DNA of 64,000 nt, taken from assembly GCF_965363235.1 (NCBI RefSeq), contig NC_134842.1, positions 7,901,112 through 7,965,111 on the forward strand. The letters run 5' to 3'. The DNA is from Mytilus galloprovincialis (Eukaryota > Mollusca > Bivalvia > Mytilida > Mytilidae). The translations under genes were made by a program, and so were the position numbers. Every line of letters begins with the position of its first letter. Position 1 is the first letter of the stretch. Shown piece after piece: positions 1 through 10,002 of the stretch. A model generated the notes under the pieces. That model made no database searches. It was not told the origin of the DNA and saw only the letters and a list, made by a program, of their open reading frames with translations.

Positions 1-41
1 AATTGATTCGCTAAAACTTGTACATGTTTCCACAGCGATTT

Positions 42-1078
42 CTACATATCCTTCACAGAAAAATTGAAATTATACGGTACTATATCACTATTGATTTTCC
101 GTGTCGAATGAGTGTTTGGTGACAAAATAGTAGGTGATTCAGGATCAATTGAAACAGCGATTATCGGTCTACTATTGCCGATACAACAAACTTCTGTCAT
201 TAATGTGCATAAAACTTCATGAATGAGTTGCTTTCCTTGAATATCTGTTAGCATTGAATCGACAATTCTTCTTGCCAATCCAATCATGCGTTACCATGCA
301 CCATTCATGTGTGAGGCATGGGGTGGATTGAATGTCCATACAATTTGTTTTTTTAGACAGATATCCCTTAATATTTGCATCATTAAATAGAAGTGACAAT
401 TCATTTACTGCTCCTACAAAGTTTGTACCTTGATCAGATCTAAATTCTCTTACGTGTCCTCTTATTCCTGTAAATCGACGCATGGCATTTATGAATCAAG
501 ATGAAGTCATTTTCTCTATGACCTCAATGTGGATGGCACGAGTAACAAGGCTTGAAAACATTATTGCCCATCGTTTAGAATTAGCGGCACCTCCACGTGT
601 TCGTCTTGTGGCTACATACCATGATCCAAATGAACCATGACCTACGTATGAAAACGCAGGACTTGGTGTAAGACGATCTGATGTCAAATCTGCCATTTCT
701 GGTGTTCTACTTTTCTTCTTAGTTTCCTCCATTGTACGCACTTGTGCAAAATAGAATTGATAAGGCGTTTTCCTCCAGTTATCCAGAAACCATTTGAGCG
801 TACATCACCTTCTGTGTAATGGCGTCCCTGATGGTTCACTGACACATGAAAGTGTGTTATTAACAATGAAGCAATATGGCTTCGACCAGGCATCTTTTCT
901 CCAGTTTCTAATTTAGAATGTTTTAGTCGTCCGCTTAATCTTAACAGTCCTTCTGAATCAAGAATCTGAGTAAGTGCAATAACATTTCTGTTTTTAGGTA
1001 ATTGTTTACCACTCTTTAAACAATCTATTTCATTGGAATAATACTGTGACTGATTATCTCTCAAAACAAGTGTTTCAG
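42..1078 (-). pseudogene. BEL/Pao integrase region, inactivated
   Basis: Several short frames on the minus strand make up an integrase. The zinc-binding part (about 1064-684) has the spaced His pair and one Cys followed by QWRKLR; the second Cys expected for an HHCC finger reads as Trp. In the core, the first catalytic Asp region (about 650) reads VGHGSFG, where families normally have an Asp. The second Asp is present in the SDQGTNF motif near 430. The catalytic Glu that should follow the HMNGAW motif is a TAA stop (bases 291-293). At least two catalytic positions and one metal ligand are therefore lost, apart from the frameshifts. The missing-residue calls come from family knowledge, not from an alignment. 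Confidence 0.8.
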
Positions 1079-2023
1079 CTTATTTTCTGATATCTACACA
1101 AGTCCTTGTATCCTTAGTATCTACTTTACTCATATTACTTGACACGATCTTTCTTTTTAACAAAGATATAGCTCTTACTAAACTTGACCATTTTGAGAAT
1201 CTCTCAAACCGATCAACTCCCAAGGTTTGAAAAGGCGATATCCATGTGTTCTTAGACTCTACTGCTATAGGACAACATTCCTGGTCTTCATCAGGTGACA
1301 CAATATCGAATGAAGTGCATTCGGATTTGTGAAAAGTATATATATATGATTTTGGTCCTAATAACCACTTTGAGTCTCCTACATTTTTTGCTTTCAACGG
1401 CCGTGTTCCATGATCAGCTGGATTTAGCTCTGTTGGTACATAGCTCTATTGTAATTTCACAGAGCCTTTCAAAATTTTGCTAACACGGTTGCTGACATAC
1501 ACATAAAACCTTCTTTTCTCATTGTATATATATACCCTTATACTACCTGACTATCGGTATAAAAGTGTGTGGAACTTAATGGCAATTTCAGTTCATTCTG
1601 AATGAATGTAGCTAACTCAGTTGACAGAACAGCTCCACATAATTCCAGCCTCGGTATGGTATATCCATGACACGGGGTCAGTTTGGACTTTCCTACTAAA
1701 AAACCTAGTTGTGAATCTCCATTCTTGTCAAATGTACGGATATAGGCAACAGACGAAATCGCCTCCTTTGATGCGTCCGAGAAGATGTGTAATTCACCTT
1801 CGTACTGTCGTTTAATGATTGACTAGTGAAAGGCCTCCCTATCTCTAATGTTTCAAGATCCTGTAAGGACTGTTTCTATCCCTGCCAGTCAGAGAGTAAA
1901 TTATTGGGCAGCGGATCATCCCAATCTAATGAACTGTTTTGTACTGCTTCTCTCATAATTAACCTTCCACCAAGGATTACAGGAGCTATTAACCCTAACG
2001 GATCAAATATAATATTCCGTTAA
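1079..2023 (-). pseudogene. BEL/Pao RNase H region, broken
   Basis: The minus strand encodes, in more than one frame, segments typical of the part of Pao polyproteins that follows RT: IIFDPLGLIAPV near 2010, SDASKEA near 1770, PRLELCGAV near 1650 and YTDSQV near 1560. The last three correspond to acidic and core motifs of the RNase H domain in these elements. Stops interrupt the region, for example after SDWQG near 1885. It joins directly to the RT piece on one side and to the integrase zinc-binding piece on the other, as expected for BEL/Pao. Confidence 0.75.
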
Positions 2024-2833
2024 TTACTGAAAGCAGTCCTCTTTTTGTAAAGGGTTTCTCCTCTTTAGATAACTGATACATTGATAGGTGAAACTGTCTT
2101 TTACAACATTACAACACAAACCTAAATTTCTCTGTAGACATGTAGACTCTGAATTAAAGTCAATCTCGGTAATGCTTTCAGCTAAATCCTTTGTTTCAAA
2201 ACTCTTTACTACCTCACTATTATTTGAAACTATCTTATGCAGTCTAGTTTTACCTCCTGTTAATAATCTTTCTTGAGTCCTTTTGATGAGACCTACAATT
2301 TCTTCAGGGCTATCGCCTGACACCAAACCATCATCTACATAAAAAATGTTGTTGCCATAATGACATACATCATCACATGTGTCTAAATCTGTGTGATCCA
2401 AAACAGCTTTGCGTAAACCATAATTAGCTACAGCTGGGGAAGGTAAATTCCCAAAAACGTGAACTTTCATTCGATATTCAGTCAGTGGTTCTTTTACAGT
2501 TTTGTCCTTAAACCATACAAATCTTAAGTAGTTCCTGTGTTCTTCATTATCCTCAAAATTGAAAAACATTTGTTCAACATCTGCAATTGCGGCAACTTTA
2601 CCCTTCCTAAACTTCAATAGTACACCAATCAAGTTGTTTGTTAAGTCCGGTCCCTTCATAAGAATATCGTTGAAACAAAGCCCATTGTATTTAGCTGATG
2701 AGTCGAATACTACTCTGATTTTTGATTGCTTCTTTGCGTGATAAACTCCAAAGATTGGGAGGTACCAAACTTCCTCACCCTCTCTAGCCGGAGTGGCTGT
2801 TTCTGCGTGATTATTTGCAAATATTTTTTTCAT
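2024..2833 (-). pseudogene. BEL/Pao reverse transcriptase, frame open over 269 codons
   Basis: This is the longest uninterrupted minus-strand frame in the element. It contains the RT sequence KIRVVFDSSAKYNG near its start, an ADVEQMFF motif carrying a catalytic Asp, and the polymerase active-site YVDDG box near 2335. The frame runs straight into RNase H sequence before a stop. Elements of this family make one long Pol polyprotein, so this is a fragment and not a complete protein. The first Met is probably internal. Its intactness next to heavily damaged neighbours is unusual but can occur by chance or if the copy is fairly young. Confidence 0.85.
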
Positions 2834-2854
2834 AAATTCTACGAAATGTTGTTG

Positions 2855-3326
2855 TTAAATGGGGTCTCGTTTGAAGCTTCTACTAAGATTCTCTGCTCTT
2901 TGTCTTGCCTGATGATAGTTATTTTGAAGTTTTGGTCTATCTCTCCGAAACGGTAAAGGTGCTGATAAACGGCCATTTTCTGATGTGTGAAATTCTTTAT
3001 CCATAACGATCAGAAATTCTTTATCCTCTTGAGACAATCCTAAAGTATCATATTCTCTAGTTTGTTTGAATACCGTACTACCAATATCTGGTTCCTTGTC
3101 TTTCACTCTGAAACCATATTCACATGGTTTGAGATTTGTCTCTCTTCCGTTTGGAAGAACTGTTGTTTTGTTTACTGTGATTGTATCTGAAGTGTGTACT
3201 AAACCTTGTTTCGCCAATTATTGCCCATTCTAGATGAAGATGTTGTGCATACGGTTCGTTGTCCTTGCCAATTCTTTGATCTAAAATGTGATAAGCGGCG
3301 GTCACATCCCGTCCTATGATAAGCAT
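2855..3326 (-). pseudogene. BEL/Pao protease-RT linker, two overlapping frames
   Basis: Two minus-strand frames cover the stretch between protease and RT. The upstream one begins MLIIGRDVTAAYHILDQ and carries LEWAIIGE, a motif that follows the protease in Pao polyproteins (the 'G.lGWvi.Ge' region). The downstream one carries LSQEDKEFL and then a segment ending in PLPFRRDRP, as in the region just before the RT fingers. They overlap between 3120 and 3217, showing a frameshift between them. Confidence 0.75.
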
Positions 3327-3790
3327 TACTTCAGCATTCCTATAAAGTTCTGGTATGAACTATCTATATCGTGTAGATGTTTGTAGTTCCTAGCTATGGC
3401 AGGAGTAGTTATTTCTTGCTTTGAGATCAGAATTTCGTTGCATTCAATCAGAGATGGACACTTCAGTTGTGTAGTGCCATCCAAAGATTCGAGTAAGTGC
3501 CCTGTAGTACGACGACCATGTTGAACAATTGTTCACGAGCAAGATGCTACCGTGTATTTGACTGGCTCTGTAGTTTCATTGAAATGATCTATAAATGTTG
3601 AACAGGCTAAAGACCTATTACTCTTATCATCAATGATCGCATAAGTAGTAACGCTTACTTCCAGTTTGCCTTCAGGATACACCTTGACTAGTAGTGTCTT
3701 TGCACAAGACTTTCCATTAAACTGATTTGCGTCGCCACAAATTTCTGTACATTACGATCCTACTTTCGTGGTATCCTAATCTATCCTCTT
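3327..3790 (-). pseudogene. BEL/Pao aspartic protease (DUF1758-like), broken
   Basis: The minus strand encodes VTTYAIIDDKSNRSLA near 3640-3600. This resembles the active-site segment of the Pao-type aspartic protease, where Asp lies in a 'lLDdGS/QSn' context. It then continues with a CPSLIECNEI segment and YKHLHDI near 3380. In-frame stops are present, for example before TIVQHG near 3535. The region lies between the zinc-knuckle end of gag and the RT linker. Confidence 0.65.
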
Positions 3791-5144
3791 TCGTTCTCCG
3801 CCATTCTAACAATGGTTCCTGACGTTCAATGTGAAACGCGGTGCACATTTATCGCACTTAACCTTTGCTGAACAGTCTTTAGCCAGATGTTTGCCTTTTA
3901 AACATTTAAAGCAAATACCATGTTTCTTTATTATCTCCCTTTTTTGCAAGGGTTTTTTAAGGAAATGATCGACATTCTACTAAACTGTGTTTCCCTTCTT
4001 CGTGTACTGGACACGTAAGGTCATTTGAGTTCTGATTTTCTACTGTAGTCTTTGTTGTGTTTAATACTTGTCTATTTAATGCATTTCTATTTGTTGGATT
4101 TCTGTTGCTAAAATTCTGCTTTTCAGGATCTTTTCTGTTATTAACTGATTCAGTCGGTTGAAACTTAAAACTTGGGTCGTTCATCTCTTCTGCTAAAGAA
4201 TGAATAAATTCTGAAAATGTTCTAAATGGTGGATACATCACTGAATTGTTGAGCTAGTACTTGCTAGCTTGGTCAATCCATCTAGTCTGCATGAAATATG
4301 GCAGTTTTGTTACAATTTCATTCACTCCATATGAAGAGTCGAAGTACGCCAAAACTAATTTATATTTTTCGTTCTGTTGAACTAAATCAATTTCTGACAA
4401 TAGGTCTGAGAGTTCATACAATTTATCGTATTCATTGTTTTTAATTTTAGGGAATCTGTCTAAACGTACTTTGAGTGAGGCGGCTACACTTTCATGTGCT
4501 CCATACCTCTCATCGAGCCTCTTTCATATTTTCTCTAAGCCTTTAGTTTCAGCATGAGCATTTGCGACTCTTAAGCTTGATGCCTGTTTCTTTGATTGCG
4601 GGCCCAACCATTTGTTCAACAGATCTTATTCCTCTGAGCTGGTTGCGTCGAGTTCTTTCATAATGTTTTTGAAACTTTACTTCCAACTACAGTACTTTTC
4701 TGGCTTGTCGTCAAATTGTAACATTCTTGACAGCATAATGTCTTTTTTCATCATGTATTTTGTGAGGTCAATTATTCCAGGTGATTGTACTTGATTTGTA
4801 TTTGTTTTTTCAGGATCTAACATATAGACTGGAGTTTCTGACACGTGCATAGTCTGTTGTGGTTGAGATGTTTTGATTTCTTTTGGCAGTGTTGTTGAAG
4901 GCACAAATTCTGGCACACAAGGGTTTAATATTGTTTCCTCAACTGGAAAATAAACTTCCGGTCTCTGATTGGCAACATAAGAGTTTACTATTTCAGAAGT
5001 GCTTGATTCAGGAAGGTCAAGAAGACCTGTGTCCTTCAATTTGTTATCTATAGCATTTTCCTCCTCTAAAATTTCCTTAACTGCTGTTAATTCTGCCTCG
5101 GCTTCTGAAATCTCTCTTTTATGTTTCAAAATGTTCGAATGCAC
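3791..5144 (-). pseudogene. BEL/Pao gag region with DUF1759-like domain and zinc knuckle
   Basis: From high to low coordinates there are three parts. An acidic, coiled-coil-like N-terminal part (about 5144-4700) ends in FDDKPEKYCSWK. A DUF1759-like segment follows (about 4700-4240), recognisable by LDERYG, RLDRFPKIKN and YGVNEIVTKLP and interrupted by at least four stops. Then comes an Asn-rich linker and a CCHC zinc knuckle (CFKC..H..DC spacing C-x2-C-x4-H-x4-C, near 3860-3915), followed by a second Cys pair. No Met codon clearly begins the frame; the open frame extends a little above 5144. It is non-functional as it stands. Confidence 0.75.
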
Positions 5145-5645
5145 AAAAGTTACGAGAAGAAGTTTCTCGGTTCAATTAGCAATTTCTTTAGTAAGAAAAG
5201 TTCCAAATACACAATATCGAAAAATATACATGCTATGTGCCTAATCCTAATATCTTAACCGATGTGAAAAATATCTAACAATACACAAATGTACGAATAA
5301 GTAGCAAATTTAATTAAAAAAATGCATATCAAAAAATGCAGACAACCAAGTGGCTTATAAATTGCCACAAAACCTTAATAATAATAAGAATTCACAACAC
5401 AAAACTTATCTACATACAAAAAAGTTATTATATCAAACAGGTAATAAAACTTACTCTGTGGGGAACCACTAGATTTCCAAAAATTGAATAATTGCCAAAA
5501 TTGGTTTGCCGGCCATGTGCCATTTTCCTTTCTAATTATCTCGGGCCTTATCGATACATGTCATCTAGGGGAGTGAAACATACCGAAAATTAACCAAAAA
5601 TGAAATGTGGGGAAAGGAAGATAACTCTATTAAATAAGTGTGACA
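5145..5645. other. No gene; possible 5' leader/LTR of the BEL/Pao copy
   Basis: AT-rich sequence with no convincing exon. By position it should hold the leader and 5' LTR of the BEL/Pao element, but no direct copy is available in the window to fix LTR ends. From 5646 the duplicated block described next begins. Confidence 0.4.
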
Positions 5646-6263
5646 GAAAAATACATGCATGTTATACATTCATGATTATTATCTTTGATACGACCCCTCT
5701 ATTTCTCCTGTACACTGTAGGTTTCAATAGTCAGTGTCAAGCGTTGTTGAAAATGTATATTAGTAGACCATTTCTGTTGATAGCCAGCAAGTATGTATTT
5801 TGGGCAAGTTTCTTCCCACTAAATTTGTTTTTCTATATCAAACTGTAATGCCATTTGGGTAATCAATATAAAGATTGATTGCTGAAAAGAATTACGACAA
5901 TAGTTTCTCTAACTGCAGCACAGGGAGAAATGTATCTATGCAGCAAACAGTAGAAATACAATGACATATTTGAAAAAAAAAACATTTCTGATTTGAAGTT
6001 GCTTACAAAATGAAACAATAACATGTAACGTTTGTTCGGATAGCAGGACAAAATTACTGGTCCGACGGTGAATTACAATAGATATATGAAGATGCAGTAT
6101 GAGTGCAAATGAGACAATTCTCCATCCAAGTCACAATTTATAAAAGTAAACCATTATAAGTCAAAGTACGGTCTTCAACACGGAGCCTAGGCTCACACCG
6201 ATCATCAAATATCGGCACAACAAAAGCATGTGAGTTGAACGTTGAACGGATATGACTTTCAAC

Positions 6264-6268
<5 letters not shown>

Positions 6269-6340
<72 letters not shown>
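6269..6340 (+). repeat. (GA)36 microsatellite
   Basis: An uninterrupted run of AG/GA dinucleotides about 72 bases long. The corresponding run in the duplicated copy at 42587-42611 is only about 25 bases, so the tract length has changed since duplication. Confidence 0.98.
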
Positions 6341-6343
<3 letters not shown>

Positions 6344-6459
6344 ACATAAAAATACTAAAATACTACTCCATCCGAAGACCAGAATTGTATATACACACCC
6401 GTCACAAACATACATACTTGTTTATTCTATCTTGATAACTTTCTAAAAAGTGTTTTACT

Positions 6460-6567
6460 CTTGTATTGCCCTTCGTACGGTGACCTATAGTTGTCAATTT
6501 CTGTGTCATTTTGGTCTCTTGTGGACGGTTGTCTCATTGGCAATCATACCACATCTTCTTTTTATAT
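6460..6567 (+). repeat. Dispersed repeat family E, 3' part
   Basis: Contains TACGGTGACCTATAGTTGT and ends in TCATTGGCAATCATACCACA plus a T/A-rich tail. Other copies are at 15285-15560, 27565-27960, 37035-37142 and 52300-52355 on plus, and 47530-47600, 47760-48005 and 54505-54590 on minus. Family letters are mine, for this window only. It looks like the 3' end of a retroelement. Confidence 0.8.
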
Positions 6568-6706
6568 AGTTATCAAAGGTACCATGATTATAATTTAGTA
6601 CGCCAGACGCGCGTTTCGTCTACATAAGACTCATCAGTGACGCTCATATCAAAATATTAATAAAGCCAAACAAGTACAAAGGTGAAGAGCATTGAGGAAT
6701 CAATCT
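6568..6706 (-). repeat. Dispersed repeat family C
   Basis: Minus-strand copy of the repeat whose core reads GACGCGCGTTTCGTCTACA then CTCATCAGTGACGCTC here. Copies of the same family are at 28040, 41345, 45685, 52682 and 53905 (plus) and at 44922, 53080, 61583 and 62505 (minus). No coding potential. Confidence 0.85.
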
Positions 6707-6979
6707 TTTTAAAAAGTCATAAAACCAAACGGCTGTTGAATTATACAAGGTTCCTTTGTTCAAACAATAACAAAGTTAGATGATTTATGACTATTGTTTA
6801 TGGTATTGCGATCAACTTTATTTTAATAAAACAAGTAAAAGGGTAAAATGATTTTTATCTATCTTAAGATTGCTATTCTTTACAAATTCATTTCTTCCGA
6901 GTACTCTTCTCAAACAATGATATAGGTAGATAATTTATGATGTTTGTGCTTGTCGTATATGTCTATTTAATTTATTTCA

Positions 6980-7215
6980 TTACTTATACTATACCTCGAC
7001 ATTGGACAGAGGGGTTGAGATCTCACAACACATGTTTAACCCCGCCGCATTTTGCGCCTTTTCCAAGTCATGAGCCTCTTGTCTTTGTCAGTCTTTAATG
7101 ATTATCAATTTTGGTTCATTTATATGTTTCGGAGTTTTGTATGACGTCAGATATCATTAAACTAGAACATATTTTTGTTTATTAGCTAGTTGAAGCACGC
7201 CTCCGAGTTAGAAAC
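6980..7215 (+). repeat. Fragment of retroelement family B 3' region
   Basis: Carries CACATGTTTAACCCCGCCGC and the GTATGACGTC segment found in order in the 3' flank of the retroelement at 50053-51186 (minus) and in 60090-60640 (plus). It is 5'-truncated and lies at the end of segmental duplication 1. Confidence 0.75.
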
Positions 7216-7230
7216 ATTTGCGTTTGCAAA

Positions 7231-8476
7231 GTATAAAACAAGAACAGCAACCCAGAAAAGAATTATAGCAAAAACTTTCCAACTCCTGTTTGAGTAATAG
7301 CATATTCACGGAGTTCCTTAATTAAAATTTACGGACAAAAACAGATATTGAAAACAAGGGACAACGTCACCATGATATATCATGTAACGTTATAGAATAT
7401 ACGTGTTCATTAACTTCTCTATATTCTTATTATATCGAGCAACAGTAATTAAAAAGAAAAACATATTTAGTTCAACTGTATTTTATTTTTCATATCCTTT
7501 TACAAATATGCCGATTACCATCAAAGCATATAGTGGATTACTTGTGTTGTCTCTGTTATCTCCAACAGAAAAAAATTATCATCATCATGATCAACTCATT
7601 TCCATTTTATTCCATCAAGGCATATGCTATAACAACTAAAAAATTCCGTGCACTCCAAGGTTTCACTTCGTAACCCGGATTTGTTTTCTCTCAATCGATT
7701 TATGACTTTTGAACAGCGATATACTACTGTTCCCTTTTTTTTGTATCCAGTTTGCACAAATGATCAAAAGTATTATCCATCATTTAAATGCTCAGGGTGG
7801 TGGCCAAAGGCCTCAACAGTTGTTGTCTTCATCTTAATAAATGCTTAGGTTTTTTAGAGAATCTGGTGGCAAATGTATATTGTTTTTTTTTTCTTTATCA
7901 ATTATATAGTCATAACTTCTTGAATTTGAGACGAATTAAAGATGGGACGATTTTTTTAGATACAAGTATTGTAAAAACATCTGTATAGGTTTCCCTCTAG
8001 ATGTCTTTTAATTAGTTATGTGAGTTGTAGGGTCGCCATCTGTATATGTTATCCTCTAGAGGTTTTTGGTTATTTTTGTTGTTGGGTCGATGTATAAACT
8101 GACGTACAGGCATCTGTGTATGATGCCTCTATGTGCTTTTTTTATGTTATTTGGTCGGTGTATCACTGATGTATAACCCGTTTTGCTTTTTTTTAAATCA
8201 AATGTATAGAGGTAAGTTTTTTACATACCCAGATGGACAATCACATTGACATTTGGTTCTAAAAATTCGTCTCCTCACACATTTTCCACCAATACATCCC
8301 GATGCTAGGTGGTCACAACAGAGGTGACAAGCTCTTTCGTTCAGACATCCTCCCCCAATTACATGTTATAAGTCTTCCATCAGCTTGATTAAGCGTCATG
8401 CCTGAAACAATCAGAGGAAAACTCAGGGACTTTGTTGGAAAGATTTAAAGGCAAAAAAAAAAAATACATCCAAGAA
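7231..8476 (+). repeat. Segmental duplication 2, truncated copy
   Basis: Collinear with 22837-24070 in the same orientation, with many small differences. Shared landmarks are TATCATGTAACGTTATA (7376/22980), TTCACTTCGTAACCCGGATTTG (7661/23268), CTCAACAGTTGTTGTCTT against CTCGACAGTTGTTGTCTT (7813/23400) and GTATAACCCGTTT (8170/23754). It holds the exon at 8229-8401. Similarity stops at 8476 in the sequence CATCCAAGAA; the continuing part of the block appears instead at 20414. Confidence 0.88.
8229..8401 (-). pseudogene. Defensin-like exon, copy of 23812-24001, with one frame-breaking base
   Basis: The minus strand has an acceptor (TTTCAG) before 8401 and a donor (GTATG) after 8229, placed exactly as in the paralogous exon at 23812-24001. 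All ten cysteine codons of that exon have counterparts here. Compared with it, this copy lacks 2, 3 and 1 codons at three places, all multiples of three. It also has one extra base in a run of five C (8352-8356, four C at 23953-23956), which shifts the frame near codon 16 of the exon and leads to an early TGA. No signal-peptide exon lies upstream, because the duplication ends at 8476. It is probably a dead fragment. The single-base shift could also be a polymorphism or a sequencing error, but the missing first exon argues against function. Confidence 0.8.
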
Positions 8477-8734
8477 CTCATTCGGGGCCCATGCTAAAAA
8501 TTATTGTCTGATGTTTGATCACAAGTGGATAACAAAAGAGTTCATACGACTATCTATATCGTTATAACTTAGTAACTGTCTTCAGTATTGAATTTGATCA
8601 AACTACCTATGTCTGAAAATAGATATATATATTCCATAACAACGTTTCGATCAAGATTAAATCCCGAGAACTTTTTAATTACAAACAATGCCGAAACGTC
8701 ACAAACCTTCTTAACGACGTCGCCCATAACGACC
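8477..8734. other. No gene seen
   Basis: Single-copy-looking AT-rich DNA between the truncated duplication and the inverted-repeat arm. The poly-A run (8452-8463) lies just outside its left edge. No exon or known repeat recognised. Confidence 0.5.
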
Positions 8735-9335
8735 AAGGGGGGAATCTACGTCATCACGCAGGGTGTCGGCGATTGAAATTCAGTGGCGGATCCAGAAATT
8801 TTCATAAGTGGGGGCCCACTGACTGACCTAAGAGTGATTTCCTATATAAGCAACCAATTTTTTTCCCAAAAAGGGGGAGCCGGGCCCCCTGCCCTCCCCC
8901 CTAAATCCGCCTCTGAAATTGGACCACTATCTTGTCGCTTCAAGGTAAGATTTTTACTTATTATGCCAGTTATATGAGGGTTATGATTTTACAAAATAGT
9001 CCATCAAAGACTATATAAAGTAGGAAAATAAATGAGCCATCGCTAAATATTATTGGTTATCTCAATTTTGCAAACACTTCGATACCAGTTTTAGGAATTA
9101 GGTCAAACATGCAGGATATCGGCAAAATTTTTCATAACAAAATCTTGATTATCAAGAACCGCCTACTTTATCAACAAATGGACATGTCCAAATTCTTTAT
9201 TGTACTCTAAAAAATACTTGCTACTCACAAATATCCGTCATTATGGCCGAAAAACGTCTTATTTTAAAAAAATGGAAAAAGGATGTCGGCAACACATCGA
9301 ATATCGAAGGATGTCGGGGACACATCATACACTAT
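8735..9335 (+). repeat. Left arm of a large inverted repeat
   Basis: This arm is the reverse complement of 10938-11381, apart from a 135-bp insertion here (8781-8915). Shared landmarks include GGGGGGAATCTACGTCATCACGC, the stretch around TTGTCGCTTCAAGGTAAGA, GAGCCATCG and GATGTCGG near the inner end. Arms are about 90% similar by eye and about 1.6 kb apart. Confidence 0.85.
8781..8915 (+). mobile_element. hAT-type MITE inserted in one arm
   Basis: A 135-bp unit begins CAGTGGCGGATCCAG and ends with the complement of CAGAGGCGGATTTA, so it has short terminal inverted repeats. AAATT is repeated at each side (8776-8780 and 8916-8920). The empty site is seen in the other arm, where the flanks are joined with a single AAATT. 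The CAGTGGCGGAT end is typical of non-autonomous hAT-like elements. The open frame across it is chance. Confidence 0.85.
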
Positions 9336-9450
9336 TTTTAACACATCTGTTATTCAACATGTGACTAGATCTCATTTCTTAATTTTTCAGATAAAACTAT
9401 TGGTCATGACAAGACGCAAATCAAACTTAAACTTGTGCAGGCGGAAACGA

Positions 9451-9540
9451 CACAGGCACTTGTCTCAGAATTTTTTTGACCTATATACCTTGTTATATTA
9501 AGGTATATAGGGAAACAAATTTCTGAGACAAGTGCCTGTG
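9451..9540. repeat. Foldback hairpin, 90 bases
   Basis: CACAGGCACTTGTCTCAGAA at the left returns as its exact complement at the right end. The centre CTATATACCTT..AAGGTATATAG also pairs, leaving a loop of about 8 bases. Around 40 bases pair on each side with only a few mismatches. Confidence 0.92.
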
Positions 9541-9699
9541 GGAAACGATCGCGAATACAACCTGATGTTGACCAGCCGACCAGATCGCCCACTAAACCGC
9601 CATCCGTAAAAAAATCAAAACCATGCAAGTTTCACCCATTGTCAATTACTGAAGAAATTTCAACATAACCGCCAGTAGACTTGAGCAAAGGTCACGTTA

Positions 9700-9965
9700 A
9701 AGGACCAACAGGGCCATGCATACGATTGTTCAATCCCCCATTTTGTTCTTAAAATGTCCTGTACCAAGTCAGAAAAATTGCCATTGTTATATAATAGTTC
9801 GTTTCTGTGTTTGTTACATTTTATTGTTGTATTTCTGTTGTGTCGTAGTTTTCCTCTTATATTTGATGCGTTTCCCTCAGTTTTAGTTTGTAACCCGGAT
9901 TTGTTATTTCTCGATTTATGAATTTCGAAGAGCGGTATACTACTGTTGCCTTTATTAAACACCCG
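9700..9965 (+). repeat. Dispersed repeat family F
   Basis: Includes TAGTTCGTTTCTGTGT, TATTTGATGCGTTTCCCTC, TAACCCGGATTTG and GCGGTATACTACTGTTGCC. Other copies are 7660-7745, 23260-23340, 45955-46140 with 48345-48530 (one copy split by an insertion), 37945-38030, and 27240-27330 on minus. Confidence 0.75.
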
Positions 9966-10002
9966 GTAGAGGTAGGGCCAGATGAAATATCATATGTATA
10001 TA

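Larger units (their letters stand above)
1..5480 (-). mobile_element. Degenerate BEL/Pao-type LTR retrotransposon, 3' end outside the window
   Basis: Reading the minus strand from about 5144 down to 1, the pieces come in BEL/Pao order: gag with a DUF1759-like region and zinc knuckle, aspartic protease (DUF1758-like), reverse transcriptase, RNase H, then integrase with its zinc-binding and core regions. The frame is broken by many stops and shifts, so the copy is dead as a whole, although the RT part is still open. The 3' LTR would lie before base 1. A 5' LTR would lie near 5250-5600 but cannot be delimited because no second LTR is present to compare. The upper boundary is therefore a guess. 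The family assignment rests on domain order and on motifs seen in each piece. Confidence 0.88.
5646..7217 (+). repeat. Segmental duplication 1, compact copy
   Basis: This block aligns collinearly and in the same orientation with 39020-43885. Matching landmarks are TTTCTCCTGT..CAATAGTC (5705/39070), GGATAGCAGGAC (6038/39588), CACGGAGCCTA (6180/39733), the GA microsatellite (6269/42587), AAAAGTGTTTTACTCTTG (6448/42715), TTATGGTATTGCGATCAAC (6798/43468) and TTCGGAGTTTTGTATGACGTC (7128/43789). It contains pieces of several dispersed repeats. The other copy is 3.3 kb longer because retroelement sequence has been inserted there. Confidence 0.85.

Noticed and set aside
1..5144. A working retrotransposon
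   Set aside because: Stops and shifts in gag, protease, RNase H and integrase, with lost catalytic codons.
6161..6415. Minus-strand frame with a long Leu-Ser repeat
   Set aside because: Translation of the GA microsatellite.
8783..8977. 64-codon plus-strand frame with Gly/Pro-rich sequence
   Set aside because: It lies in the MITE at 8781-8915 and runs into unrelated flank; the paired arm lacks it.
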